From assembly GCA_043228905.1 (NCBI GenBank), contig JBHGNT010000001.1:3782001-3846000 (forward strand): a DNA stretch of 64,000 bases. Direction: 5' to 3'. The stretch is from Azolla caroliniana (Eukaryota; Polypodiophyta). The notes under the pieces were generated by a model. That model did not search any database. It saw nothing but the letters and a program-made list of their open reading frames with translations, and was not told the DNA's origin. Position 1 is the stretch's first letter; each line of letters begins with the position of its first letter. The translations under genes were made by a program, and so were the position numbers. Shown piece by piece: positions 35,607-45,655 of this stretch.

Positions 35607-38600
35607 ATGACTAGACCAACGCACGACTTGGTTACAGACCGAGCTCGACGCATCGCCGAACGGCAAAGACGGCGTGAGACTTTCCAGCAAGCAGCGCAGG
35701 AAATTCGCTCGGATCGTTCGTTCTCCAACGAGATCCGGAGAGTCGCGGAGGAATCTCTCCGGTTACGGCAAACTCGCGACCAGGACGACGGAAGCAGTCT
35801 AAGTAGTCTCCGGGAAACCGAACGACTCCTGGAGGCGCTGGCAAGCGGAGAAAACGAGGCAGAAGCCTTTTCAGCCTACGAATCGGATTCCGAAGGGGGA
35901 TACAGCGTGCACACGAACTACCGGAGCAGCAACGATACCCCCGGCGGCCCGGAAGACGACGGGTCGGATACCGTGCCGACTCCAGAACCGGAACCGCTCA
36001 ACCAGGGCTATCCGGAATCGCAAACGGAAGCCGTCAACCCACCAACACCGGAAGTGGAAGAAGCAAAGCCACTAACACCAACGAAAGAGCCGGCAAAGGT
36101 ACCGGAAGAAGAGCCGGAAAAAGAACCGGAAAAAGGACCGGCAGAAGAACCGGAAGTGGAACCGGAGAAAGAACCGGAAAAATATCAACAAACGCCACTA
36201 AACCGCGGCTTAATACTGGACGACGACATGCCGTTCCAATACTCAAAGTACCGCGATGATCCGGATGCGGAAGCGCATGTGGATGACTTCGAGCAGACAT
36301 GGGAAGCAAATCACACGTCCCAGCGAATGACACCGGAGGAAGAAGAACGCTCGAAGATAGCGGAATTCGGAGTCACGTTGGAGGGACCAGCGACACGATG
36401 GCGGCGGTCGCAGGACCCGGCGACCATCACAACATTTGCAGAATTAAAAGCAAAATTCTTGCATTTTTTCCACAAGGAGGTCGACCAGACGACAATGGTG
36501 GGCTTGTTTTATACGATCCGGCAGGAGGCAGGGGAAAGCATACCCCAATTCGTCATCCGTTTCCAACGAATGCATAGCCAGCTTGCCCGTGCACCCCCGG
36601 AGGAGGAATTACGGACGATATTTTTAAACGCACTCCGGGAACCGTTACGCACGGTGTGTACGGTGATCGACTTTCGAGGATGCACCATCGATCAGGTCAT
36701 TGACCGGGTCAGAGAAATGGAAAAGACAAGCTCATGGCTTACGCTGGGAACACTGCAACGGGCGTTACCCACCGAGGAAGATCTCCGGTTCCGGCAGGCA
36801 ATTCAATGCACAATCTGCTTGAATGCCGGACACTCGGCAGTAGAGTGCACCATGCGCACTCAGTGTGTGATTTGTCAATCCAAGAGTCATACAACGGACC
36901 GGTGCGAGTATAACCTGTTAAACCGACAAGCACCACCCATCCGACGGATCGAGCCAAGAAACAGCCAAGACGAAGAGGAAGATCGTTGGCAAAAAATGAA
37001 CCGGTACCGACCGGCACAGGATGTCCGGTACGGAGACAGGCAAGAGAATGATGGCCGGTACGGGAATCGGCGTGATAACTACGACCGGTATGAGCGATCG
37101 GACCGTTATCGAGAGCCCAACAGGCGACACGAGCAATACGACAGAGACCATTCCCCTGGTTACCGAAGGCACCAGGAGGACTACGGCCGATTTTACGATC
37201 CACCACGACCGGACTACCGAAATAAACATAAGAATAATAAGAAACGTAATTTCAAGAAAGGTGGTCACCCTAGGGACCCGGAACATGGAACCCCAAGGAG
37301 CCAACCGGCACAGAACGCACCACTCGCTACGGGACCGACTCCGGCTACCAGCAATGCTGAATCCAGCAATACCCGTAAAGAGTACTGCTACTACTGCAGG
37401 CAGGAAGGCCACTACAGTAACCAGTGCCCGGTAAAGAGCTACGAGAAACGACCAGCAGTTAATATGGTGGTGGCGGATTTACAGCAAGTAACCACACGGT
37501 CGAAAGGCATGGCCAAAGAATGGGAAACACAAGAGGCCATACGAAAACAGGCGACGGAATGGGTGAAGGAAGCCAATGAAAGAAACGTCGCGGACGCGGA
37601 ACGGCAAAAGGCGAAGACCATAGGGAGTACCGACGGTAGCCACCCAGAAAACGAGACATGGCAAGCACTACAAGAATGTCAGATCACGTTACCACTAGGA
37701 AGACTCTTGCAGCTCGTGCCGCGATTCACAGAAGGACTAAAAACGGTCATGACAGACGGTATAGCTCCACCGGCACCAGTCCTTTTCTCGAATCCGGAGG
37801 AGGGACCGACGGTGGTGGACACTAGTAGTCCGGTGATCACAGCTATTGTCAAAGGGCACGAACTTCCCGGCACAGTAATCGATGGAGGTTCCGGAGTGAA
37901 CGTAATAAGCCTTCGCACGTGTGATGCCTTGGGTATACATGAATGGGAGCCATGTCCGTTCTGGCTACGGATGGCGGATACGAGCTCTGTACGGCCGACG
38001 GGCTTAATACGGAAATTGGAAGTCACCATAGGAGGCCACACATTTCACATCTCGGCTGTAGTGCTGCAGCTACAGGCGCAAGGCGCGTACCCACTGCTGC
38101 TGGGCAGACCATGGTTGAAAACAGCACACATCAAGCAAAATTGGCGAAAAAATATGATTACCTTCCGGCGCGGAAAAGCCAAGGTCCGGGTACCGACACA
38201 ACCACGGACGAGCAACGGTAAGGAATGCACACCGCTGTATGCGGAATGTGTGAACATGCTTGAAGGATTGGCGGACGACGAAGAAGCCCAGTACTTGGAG
38301 GAACATCCGAAGATCGTACCACTCTTCGAGATTGACGTAGCTGAAGCCGTAGCCGCATACTTGCCGCAGCGGGACGACACCGAAGCCGAACCAGACAAAG
38401 ATGCGATTCGGGAATTACGGCAAGCACAGGAAGCGTTGGAACGGGAAATGGCCGTTTCCCAACGGGTAAAAGCATCCCAGCTCGACGAAGTGAACCTAGG
38501 AAGCAAAGACGAATCAAAGCCGGTACACATCGCCAAAGAAATGAAGCCGGAAGATAAAGCGGCGATGATCAAACTTCTCACGGAGTTTCACGACGTATTC

Positions 38601-41462
38601 GCCTGGTCATACGAAGACATGCGAGGGCTGGACCCTCAATTATATCAGCATCAGATCCACTTAGGCAAGGACGCGAAACCAGTGGCGCAACGAAGATATC
38701 GAATGAACCCCAACTACGCCGCCAAAGTAAAAGAGGAAATCGACAAACTCCTAAGAGTGGGCTTTATCCGGCCGGTAAAGAAAGCGACGTGGCTGAGCCC
38801 CATCGTCGTCGTCCCAAAGAAGAACGGTAAAATCCGTGTGTGTGTAGATTACCGGAAACTAAATGCCGCCACAATTACGGATGCATTCCCTCTTCCGTTC
38901 ACGGACGGAGTACTGGATGCCATCGCCGGTCATGAAGTTTATAGCTTTTTAGACGGGTTCAGCGGGTACAATCAAATCCGGATGCACCCGGACGACCAGG
39001 AAAAGACAGCGTTCGTCACCGAATGGGGGGTGTTCGTGGCAGAAGTCATGATGTTCGGCCTAAAAACGGCACCAGCAACTTTCCAGCGAATTATCATGGA
39101 GATCTTCGGCGAATACATCCCTGCCTTCATGCAAGTTTTCCTGGATGATTTTGCAGTCTATAGCCGGGGAAAAGACCATTTGCAGCACCTACGGTTATGC
39201 CTTGAAAAGTGTAGGTTATACCGGCTAAGCTTAAACCCAGCAAAATGCATCTTTGGGGTTTCAAGTGGAATATTGCTGGGACACATCGTAAGTAAGGAGG
39301 GCATTGCGGTCGACCCGGACAAAGTAAACGCCATACTAGGGGCACCGGCGCCGAAAACGGCCAAAGCACTAAGCCGATTCCTAGGACAAATCCGGTGGCA
39401 CAGCCGGATGCTCCGTCACTTGGCGGACTTGGCGACACCATTACACACCGCGGTACATCGGACACCGTTCCAATGGACGGATACGGAGGATAAGGCATAC
39501 AATGCCCTGAAGGTTCTTTTATCGCAAGCACCCGTCGTGCAGCCTCCGGATTGGAGCAAGGAATTTCACGTGTTCGTGGACGCGTCCGACATCGCTATTG
39601 GCAGCGCCTTAATGCAGCTTACGGAGCCCAAATGGTACCGGCCGGTATATTACGCCAGCCGGAAGCTGTCCCAAGCGGAGAAGAACTATTCAACGACGGA
39701 ACGGGAGGCTCTGGGCATGATCTACAGTGTAACAAAGTTTCGTCACTACCTATTGGGAAGGAAGTTCTCCTTCCATGTGGATCACTCGGCGCTCCTCTAC
39801 TTAGTTTCCAAGGCGTCCCTGACCGGTAAGTTGGCCCGTTGGACCTTACTGTTGCAGGAGTTCGAATTCGAGATTTTTCACCGGCCCGGTATCCAGCATG
39901 CCGTAGCAGACTACCTGAGCCGGTTAGAGTCCGGAGAACCAGGCGACGGAGTAGCGGATGAATTTCCGGACGCGGTGTTATTCCGTATCACCCCGGAAAC
40001 GGCAGCGGACGACACGGTGGCATCAGAAGATAAATGGCTGACAAACATGCACCAGTTCCTAAGCACGGGCCTGCCACCGGAGGAAATGAACCGGGACGAG
40101 AGGAAACGACTGGCGGTGCAGAGCCGCAATTTCTGTCTGTTACGGGACACTCTCTACCACAAAGGAGCAGATGGAATATGGAGACGGGCAGTCCGTAGTG
40201 ACGAGAAAGAAGTAATCTTACGGGAAGCACACTGTGGGGTTGCCGGAGGACACTATGCCGGGGAAGCGACGGCAAGAAAGGTATGGCAGAGCGGCTTATG
40301 GTGGCCCACGACGCTAAAAGATGCCGTCAAGTATGCTAAGGAATGTGACCTATGCCAACGAATGGGCCAGCCTACGGAGCAAGCACGGATGCCACACCAA
40401 CCGGTACTTCCACTAGAGCCATTCCAGAAGTGGGGATTGGATTTTGTCGGACCGTTCAAGCCACCGGCAATGAGAACGGGTAATCGTTATGTCATCGTGG
40501 CAACGGATTATTGCACGAAATGGGTGGAAGCTAAGGCCCTGAGAGACAACACCGCGTCATCCACAGCAAAATTCCTGTACGAGAACATTTGGTGCCGATA
40601 TGGATGTCCGATTGAACTGATCAGCGACCAAGGAGGGCATTTCCTCGGCCAGGTAGTGGAAAGCTTAACAACGTTCTATGCCGTGGTTCATAAACGGAGC
40701 ACACCGTACTACCCACAGGCGAACGGGTTAGCGGAGTCCACCAACAAAACGCTGCAGAACATTCTACGCAAAATCGTCAACGAAAACCGGACGGACTGGG
40801 ACACAAAGCTCCATAGTGCGCTATGGGCGTACCGAACGGCATACAAAACAAGTATCCGGACAACGCCGTTCCGGCTAGCATTCGGCTTAGAAGCGGTCAT
40901 GCCGGTCGAGTTTCAGGTACCAAGCTTACGGATCCAACTACGGGAACGGCTGAATGAAAAGAAGTCGGAGGAAATACGGCTAGCAGCACTATGCGAACTG
41001 GAGGAGCAACGGCTGGCCAGCATCCTACACATGGAACTGGAGCAACGACGACGGAAAGCGTTCGTTGACCGGCACCGGAAAGGTAATGAGAAAATGTTCG
41101 AAATCGGAAAGCCGGTGCTAGTATTCCAAACGAGGATGGGCAAGATGCCGGGTAAACTCCGGTTCAGATGGACAGGCCCGTATTGGCTGACACGGGAATA
41201 CAACGGGTCCTATCAGATAGGGACACTTGCCGGGGAAGTAGTAGGCAAGTGGGTGAATGGATTTCGACTAAAGCCCTATAATGGACCGATGCCAAAGAAC
41301 CCGTTTATGCGGCTCACCGGCACTACACCAGGAACCTGCCCGGGATCGGTACGGATCGATCCGGAAGAAAAAGACGACGGGGAACCCGTAGTAGAGACGA
41401 AGGAAGACACGGCAACCCGTAAGGAAAACGGTCAGGGTCCGAAGGGACCTACGGATATGTAA
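35607..41462 (+). CDS. Inner element gag-pol polyprotein
   Basis: One open frame of 1951 codons. Gag: an acidic Pro/Glu repeat region (about 140-195), a retrotransposon gag core (about 210-390), and CX2CX4HX4C zinc knuckles at 401-414, 420-433 and 594-607 (CYYCRQEGHYSNQC). Aspartic protease: VIDGGSG with Asp759. RT: PIVVVPKKNGKIRVCVDYRKLN and the active-site FLDD with Asp1180/1181. RNase H: VDASDIAIGSAL (Asp1325) and TEREALG. Integrase: HHCC zinc domain near 1535-1580, then catalytic Asp1612, Asp1674 and Glu1710 with 35 residues between the last two. A GPY/F-type end (TGPYWL) follows, with no chromodomain. All catalytic residues are present. The single frame implies processing by the protease. 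A few upstream nucleotides separate PBS and ATG. Confidence 0.95.
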   Translation: MTRPTHDLVTDRARRIAERQRRRETFQQAAQEIRSDRSFSNEIRRVAEESLRLRQTRDQDDGSSLSSLRETERLLEALASGENEAEAFSAYESDSEGGYSVHTNYRSSNDTPGGPEDDGSDTVPTPEPEPLNQGYPESQTEAVNPPTPEVEEAKPLTPTKEPAKVPEEEPEKEPEKGPAEEPEVEPEKEPEKYQQTPLNRGLILDDDMPFQYSKYRDDPDAEAHVDDFEQTWEANHTSQRMTPEEEERSKIAEFGVTLEGPATRWRRSQDPATITTFAELKAKFLHFFHKEVDQTTMVGLFYTIRQEAGESIPQFVIRFQRMHSQLARAPPEEELRTIFLNALREPLRTVCTVIDFRGCTIDQVIDRVREMEKTSSWLTLGTLQRALPTEEDLRFRQAIQCTICLNAGHSAVECTMRTQCVICQSKSHTTDRCEYNLLNRQAPPIRRIEPRNSQDEEEDRWQKMNRYRPAQDVRYGDRQENDGRYGNRRDNYDRYERSDRYREPNRRHEQYDRDHSPGYRRHQEDYGRFYDPPRPDYRNKHKNNKKRNFKKGGHPRDPEHGTPRSQPAQNAPLATGPTPATSNAESSNTRKEYCYYCRQEGHYSNQCPVKSYEKRPAVNMVVADLQQVTTRSKGMAKEWETQEAIRKQATEWVKEANERNVADAERQKAKTIGSTDGSHPENETWQALQECQITLPLGRLLQLVPRFTEGLKTVMTDGIAPPAPVLFSNPEEGPTVVDTSSPVITAIVKGHELPGTVIDGGSGVNVISLRTCDALGIHEWEPCPFWLRMADTSSVRPTGLIRKLEVTIGGHTFHISAVVLQLQAQGAYPLLLGRPWLKTAHIKQNWRKNMITFRRGKAKVRVPTQPRTSNGKECTPLYAECVNMLEGLADDEEAQYLEEHPKIVPLFEIDVAEAVAAYLPQRDDTEAEPDKDAIRELRQAQEALEREMAVSQRVKASQLDEVNLGSKDESKPVHIAKEMKPEDKAAMIKLLTEFHDVFAWSYEDMRGLDPQLYQHQIHLGKDAKPVAQRRYRMNPNYAAKVKEEIDKLLRVGFIRPVKKATWLSPIVVVPKKNGKIRVCVDYRKLNAATITDAFPLPFTDGVLDAIAGHEVYSFLDGFSGYNQIRMHPDDQEKTAFVTEWGVFVAEVMMFGLKTAPATFQRIIMEIFGEYIPAFMQVFLDDFAVYSRGKDHLQHLRLCLEKCRLYRLSLNPAKCIFGVSSGILLGHIVSKEGIAVDPDKVNAILGAPAPKTAKALSRFLGQIRWHSRMLRHLADLATPLHTAVHRTPFQWTDTEDKAYNALKVLLSQAPVVQPPDWSKEFHVFVDASDIAIGSALMQLTEPKWYRPVYYASRKLSQAEKNYSTTEREALGMIYSVTKFRHYLLGRKFSFHVDHSALLYLVSKASLTGKLARWTLLLQEFEFEIFHRPGIQHAVADYLSRLESGEPGDGVADEFPDAVLFRITPETAADDTVASEDKWLTNMHQFLSTGLPPEEMNRDERKRLAVQSRNFCLLRDTLYHKGADGIWRRAVRSDEKEVILREAHCGVAGGHYAGEATARKVWQSGLWWPTTLKDAVKYAKECDLCQRMGQPTEQARMPHQPVLPLEPFQKWGLDFVGPFKPPAMRTGNRYVIVATDYCTKWVEAKALRDNTASSTAKFLYENIWCRYGCPIELISDQGGHFLGQVVESLTTFYAVVHKRSTPYYPQANGLAESTNKTLQNILRKIVNENRTDWDTKLHSALWAYRTAYKTSIRTTPFRLAFGLEAVMPVEFQVPSLRIQLRERLNEKKSEEIRLAALCELEEQRLASILHMELEQRRRKAFVDRHRKGNEKMFEIGKPVLVFQTRMGKMPGKLRFRWTGPYWLTREYNGSYQIGTLAGEVVGKWVNGFRLKPYNGPMPKNPFMRLTGTTPGTCPGSVRIDPEEKDDGEPVVETKEDTATRKENGQGPKGPTDM

Positions 41463-41476
41463 GGTCACACACCGTC

Positions 41477-41479
<3 letters not shown>

Positions 41480-41515
<36 letters not shown>
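41480..41515 (+). repeat. A36 homopolymer between pol and additional ORF
   Basis: A run of 36 A residues begins 17 nt after the gag-pol stop codon. It sits inside the element, about 3 kb from the 3' LTR, so it is not the usual polypurine tract position. Confidence 0.97.
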
Positions 41516-41517
<2 letters not shown>

Positions 41518-41662
41518 GAGGTATGAACGGGTGTGAAAGCGAGGCGCGAAAAGGTACGTAGTGGGCATTTAAGAGACGCCACGCTACTTAATACTAAATT
41601 GGTACACGACGTGTGCATGCTCGAAAAAAGGCGCCAAAACGCACAAAGAAGAAACAGAACGC

Positions 41663-44512
41663 ATGGAGACCTTTTCATTTCGCGAGCCAAGAAGCACAGA
41701 AGCACCAAGACAGTGGAAGCTGAGCAAACGCGAACCTGCACGCAGAGAACCCCCGCGCTCAGAACGCTCTCTCTCTCGCTCTCACTCTCATCACCACTCT
41801 ACCTCGCCATCTTCTCTCGACCTTGAAGCAGACATGGAACCACAAACACTGTCGGAAGCGGCCAGGAAATGGTTCAGGCAAAACGGACTGGAGGGGTTCT
41901 TGGCCATCATGGAGGCACCGCCGCACAGAGAAGCCGACCGGGTCATCAAGGAGCTCGCCACAGAGGTCATCACCGAGGAAGCGATCCGCGCGCTAACAGG
42001 CCTTCCGGAGGGAGGAATCTTTCAGATCGATAACCCAACCTCGGAGCAACTCACCCGATATTTCGGTGAGTACTCTGTTGCCGGCAAAGGCTATCGGACG
42101 CAGGGCGGCGAAGATCCGCTATTCAGGGAGATAGCTCGAGTGCTCCATGAGTACGGTCACGTGTACCCCCGACCCCCTGTCATGCCAAAAAATCGGGCAG
42201 GGATGATCATAGCCACCTATGAAGGGGTCAAGGTGGACTGGCCGGTGTTGATTGCAGACGGGTTGTGCATGGCAATCGACATGGTACGAGGGAAGGACGG
42301 CAAGGAGGGCCGGAAGCTGTGGCACGCCGTAGCTCAATGGATAACATTGCTCGTGCTGCCGGTCGAGACCGTCCAGCCAAAGAAGCGGCCAAGAGTATCG
42401 GAAGGAAGCACCTCGAAGCCGGCGTCCAAACGACAGCAGCTGCTGGCGTCGAAGGCGACGAAAGGGAAGAAACGGGTCCCAGAACCGGAGGAGGTGTCAC
42501 CGGTCCGACCCGTCAAGATAACCTTACGGAGACCAGGACAGAAGGAACCGGAACCCTTGACGGCACAGAAACATGCCGTGACACAGGAAGAGGAAACGGA
42601 GGAGCCAGAAGAGCACCTCCAACGACGGTCGAGAAGTAGGACCGCCGAGACAGGAGGGGAGCGGTCGTACCCGCGAGAGGTAGAAACGCCCCCAACTCAA
42701 CCTGAGCAAACCACAAGGGAAGAACCGGAACCGGTGCGTAGGGAACCGGTCTTGTCGACTTCTATAGAAGAAGTCAGTCCAACGGCTCCGGAAACGGCGA
42801 GAACCGGAACTCAACAGCCGGCGAGCCCAGCCAGAGCACACGGCGGCCAAGGAGTAGAACCAGAACGGCATATGCAGGCAATCAGGCCAGACAATTCCAC
42901 GGTGAATGAGCCGACCCGACCAGTACAGCAACAGGGCACCAGTAGCATGTGGCTACGGTGGGTAGGCGAGCAAATCGCCGGAGTGGTCGAGTATATAGAG
43001 GCGGAAGAGAGAGCGCACCAGGAACGGTTGCTCGTCACAACCGTAGATCTAGAGACGGCCCGGTCCAGAATCCGGAGCCTTGAACAAGACTTGGACAGGG
43101 TCACAAGGGAAACACAAGTCCAAGCACCGGTGACTCCGGGCAATGTACAGAATAAAGTGTCAAATCACCCTGTACATAGCAATCAGACCCCGGCAACGGA
43201 AACCGTTCCGGAGAGAAATGCGGCACAAGCCCAAGAGCTTGCGGATTTAAAGGATGAGCTAGCTGCCCAAGAAGCGCTGAGGAGCCGCGAAAGAGAATTG
43301 AAGACGGCAGCGGAGGCAGAACTCAAAAAGACTGCTGAGAATCTACGCCGGGCCGAGGAGAGCTTACGGAAAGGCCACCAAGCATACGACCGGCTCAAGG
43401 AGGAGAAGGAGAAAATGCTGCAAGAGAAGGAGAGGCTCCGGAGGAACGCCGAAACAGAAGTAGAGAGCCTGAAAGAGGAACTCCGGCAGGTAAAGGACCG
43501 GGAGGACCGGAACCATCGCCAGATCAACGGCAAGCTCAAACAAAAAACGGAGGAATTTGAGCAATTGCACCGGGAGTATAAACGGTTGCAAACGGAGCAC
43601 AAGGAACGGACGGATGAGCTCCGGCAAGCAGTTGATCGGACCGCAACCGCATTCGCTAAGGAACAAGCGGAAAACAGAAGACGGTTGGAAGAGGCGGAGA
43701 AGGTTCGGACAGAGCTCCTCAGGCAACAGCAGGCGGAAAAAGAAAGAGCGGCAGAGGTACTGCAGAGGCTGCAAACGACATATCAAGGGCAGCTGACGCG
43801 CTACAGAGAGCAGGCGGAGGATACGGCAAACCTCATCAAGCAGTTGAAGGAGGAGCGACAAGTGGTGGAAAGCAGAGCTCAAATGGGAGCAAGTCGCATC
43901 CAAGATATAATGCGGGCCTGGTTGAACCAGACCAAGAGCTTGATTGACAACGGTTCCGTCAAATGGTGGACCAAGTGGGCCACGAACGCGGCGGAACTCC
44001 AATTGCTCCGGGCTGACGTAGAGAACCGGCGGAAGGAGGGAGATGATTGCTATATGCTGACTTCCGAAGACTTCACCGGCATAAGGGATGAGCTTGCCGA
44101 AGACTTTCAAGCCTTGGCAGAGGACCAACTAGAGCAAGTCCGGCAACTTGTAGCTCAGCTGGACGACGACAGGCTGGAGGCGCAGATCCAGTTTGAAAGC
44201 TACGAGAGGTCCCGGCTCCGGGGAGAGAAAGAACGAGAACCAGTTACGGTCAACCTCAGTGATGAGGAACCGTTACTGGAAGGAGACCGAACCGGAAGCA
44301 GTCAAACGGAGATGCCGGAGCCAGAGAGACAAACGGAGCAGCCGGAGTCAGCGAAGCAAACGGAGCAGCAGCAGCAAGCAGAGCAGCCGGCGCAACCTCA
44401 GTCCCAACCGCAACCACAGCAGCAGCAGCAAGCACAGCCGCAACAACCACAACCGGAAGAACAAGTGGAAATTCTTGAACAAAGTAATTTGGACAATTTG
44501 GGTGAACAATGA
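41663..44512 (+). CDS. Additional coiled-coil ORF of inner element
   Basis: An open frame of 949 codons in sense orientation between pol and the 3' LTR. The first ATG is at 41663. A second at 41834 (residue 58, MEPQTLSEAARKW) may be the real start, because residues 1-57 are a low-complexity Arg/Ser-rich stretch. An apparently folded N-terminal region (about 60-230) contains RYFGEYSVAGKGYRTQGG and EGVKVDWPVLIADGLCMAID. A long Pro/Glu/Arg-rich disordered part follows, then a coiled coil at about 455-735 (heptad-like Glu/Leu/Arg runs). A conserved-looking block comes next (MRAWLNQTKSLIDNGSVKWW), and the C-terminus is Gln/Pro-rich. No signal peptide or membrane segment is visible, so it is not envelope-like. 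The position matches additional ORFs of Athila/Tat elements. Function unknown. Confidence 0.85.
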   Translation: METFSFREPRSTEAPRQWKLSKREPARREPPRSERSLSRSHSHHHSTSPSSLDLEADMEPQTLSEAARKWFRQNGLEGFLAIMEAPPHREADRVIKELATEVITEEAIRALTGLPEGGIFQIDNPTSEQLTRYFGEYSVAGKGYRTQGGEDPLFREIARVLHEYGHVYPRPPVMPKNRAGMIIATYEGVKVDWPVLIADGLCMAIDMVRGKDGKEGRKLWHAVAQWITLLVLPVETVQPKKRPRVSEGSTSKPASKRQQLLASKATKGKKRVPEPEEVSPVRPVKITLRRPGQKEPEPLTAQKHAVTQEEETEEPEEHLQRRSRSRTAETGGERSYPREVETPPTQPEQTTREEPEPVRREPVLSTSIEEVSPTAPETARTGTQQPASPARAHGGQGVEPERHMQAIRPDNSTVNEPTRPVQQQGTSSMWLRWVGEQIAGVVEYIEAEERAHQERLLVTTVDLETARSRIRSLEQDLDRVTRETQVQAPVTPGNVQNKVSNHPVHSNQTPATETVPERNAAQAQELADLKDELAAQEALRSRERELKTAAEAELKKTAENLRRAEESLRKGHQAYDRLKEEKEKMLQEKERLRRNAETEVESLKEELRQVKDREDRNHRQINGKLKQKTEEFEQLHREYKRLQTEHKERTDELRQAVDRTATAFAKEQAENRRRLEEAEKVRTELLRQQQAEKERAAEVLQRLQTTYQGQLTRYREQAEDTANLIKQLKEERQVVESRAQMGASRIQDIMRAWLNQTKSLIDNGSVKWWTKWATNAAELQLLRADVENRRKEGDDCYMLTSEDFTGIRDELAEDFQALAEDQLEQVRQLVAQLDDDRLEAQIQFESYERSRLRGEKEREPVTVNLSDEEPLLEGDRTGSSQTEMPEPERQTEQPESAKQTEQQQQAEQPAQPQSQPQPQQQQQAQPQQPQPEEQVEILEQSNLDNLGEQ

Positions 44513-44564
44513 AGGGGCCGAGAAGGGTTCGACGTACAAGGTACTGTCCCACGGGCGTGCCATG

Positions 44565-44984
44565 TGTTACCGGCCGGCAAGGAGTCCAAATTACGGGGTG
44601 AAGGAATTAATTAGATATGGTTGTAGATAAGCATAGTGTGGACGGACGGACTGGAAACGGTATGCCGTTCCAGATCCGGACGGATCCCGAATAGGTGCGA
44701 GAGGCACCGTTTTGTACTACGGGCCGGAAACCTATTTAAAGGCCCGGACCCTATTATAATGACAGCGGATAATTAGTAGAGCTTATGTTGTTTATACTTC
44801 TGTCTTGATTTCCGTTCTGTAATCACTGTTATATCTTACGCGTGTAATTAACCAAAGCAATCTAATAGTGTAACCTACGTAAGTCGGTGTAATCGTTGAA
44901 TCTTAATCCTATGCCGTAATCACCCTTTGGTGAAGTGTCTCCGTGACACCTTGTGTTAGGCCTTGTCCGGCTAAGAGAGTAACA
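44565..44984 (+). repeat. Inner element 3' LTR (420 bp)
   Basis: A copy of 35136-35555 with no difference found by eye, followed by target duplication CCCAG (44985-44989). No polypurine tract touches its left edge; the nearest purine-rich run is at about 44510-44527. Confidence 0.95.
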
Positions 44985-44989
44985 CCCAG

Positions 44990-45655
44990 AAGGGCGGGTA
45001 CCGTCTGGGGACGGAGATAGAAAGGACCACGGACTTACGGAAGGTCCTGGAGGAACGGATCCTCGACAGCAAGGTGGAGCTGTCGTTACGAGAGGTGCTG
45101 GGAATCGCCAAGAAGGAGTTCCACGACTCCATCGTGGACTTGGTGAAACGGAAGAGGCTGTCGACGGAGACAGAACCGGAAAGACCGGTGGAAGTGCGGA
45201 CGACGCACCTAGACGACATGGCGCTGGGAGACGAGTGGGCGGAAAGCCACTATTCGAGGCCACACTGGGCCCGAGCGACCACGGAAACCCCGGTGAAGAT
45301 CGGCGATGTCCAGGAACCGGTGACAGCTTTGGTGGACCACGGATCGGAGATCAATTTGATGTCCATGGACTTCTATAAGAAGGGCAAATGGCCGATCAAC
45401 ACCAAGCACGGGTGGAAAATAAGGGCAGCAACGCGCGCCACCGAGGAACTGCACGGGGCCTGTCCGAATGTGCGAGTCAAGATTGGCGACGTCGAGATTG
45501 ACCAGCACTTCTTCGTGCAGGAGACGTCTTCGCATCCGGTCATTCTGGGAGAGCCGTACATCACGGCGGCGCGAATGGAGACCAAAGTGCTGGACAATGG
45601 TTCGGCCTACGCGAGAGTCAAAGCCAAGACGGGCGCCATTCGGTCCAGTTTCTGA
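44990..45655 (+). CDS. Outer element gag-protease, second part (protease)
   Basis: This continues the gag frame after the inner element and its CCCAG duplication: codon AAG at 44990 is in register with CAG at 35133-35135. With the insertion removed the whole protein would be about 686 residues. This part carries the retroviral-type aspartic protease: ALVDHGSEINLMSMDFY, with catalytic Asp at 45335-45337, and the C-terminal HPVILGEPYI block. The active-site triad reads Asp-His-Gly instead of the usual Asp-Ser/Thr-Gly. The frame ends at TGA 45653-45655. It has no promoter or start of its own in the present arrangement; ATGs such as 45074 are internal. Confidence 0.85.
   Translation, partial: KGGYRLGTEIERTTDLRKVLEERILDSKVELSLREVLGIAKKEFHDSIVDLVKRKRLSTETEPERPVEVRTTHLDDMALGDEWAESHYSRPHWARATTETPVKIGDVQEPVTALVDHGSEINLMSMDFYKKGKWPINTKHGWKIRAATRATEELHGACPNVRVKIGDVEIDQHFFVQETSSHPVILGEPYITAARMETKVLDNGSAYARVKAKTGAIRSSF

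Larger units (their letters stand above)
35136..44984 (+). mobile_element. Inner Ty3/gypsy element with additional ORF
   Basis: A complete 9,849-bp element inserted in the outer element's gag-protease ORF in the same orientation. LTRs of 420 bp run TGTTACCGG...GTAACA at 35136-35555 and 44565-44984, with no difference seen. They are flanked by the target duplication CCCAG (35131-35135 and 44985-44989). Content: candidate PBS, one gag-PR-RT-RH-IN ORF of 1951 codons (35607-41462), an A36 tract (41480-41515) and a 949-codon additional ORF (41663-44512). RT and integrase features and the additional ORF recall the non-chromodomain Tat/Athila group, but this assignment needs a tree. Every frame is open, so it may be capable of transposition. 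Confidence 0.96.

Noticed and set aside
41663-44512. Additional ORF as a retroviral-type envelope
   Set aside because: No signal peptide, membrane segment or Cys-rich ectodomain. Composition is that of a cytoplasmic or nuclear coiled-coil protein.
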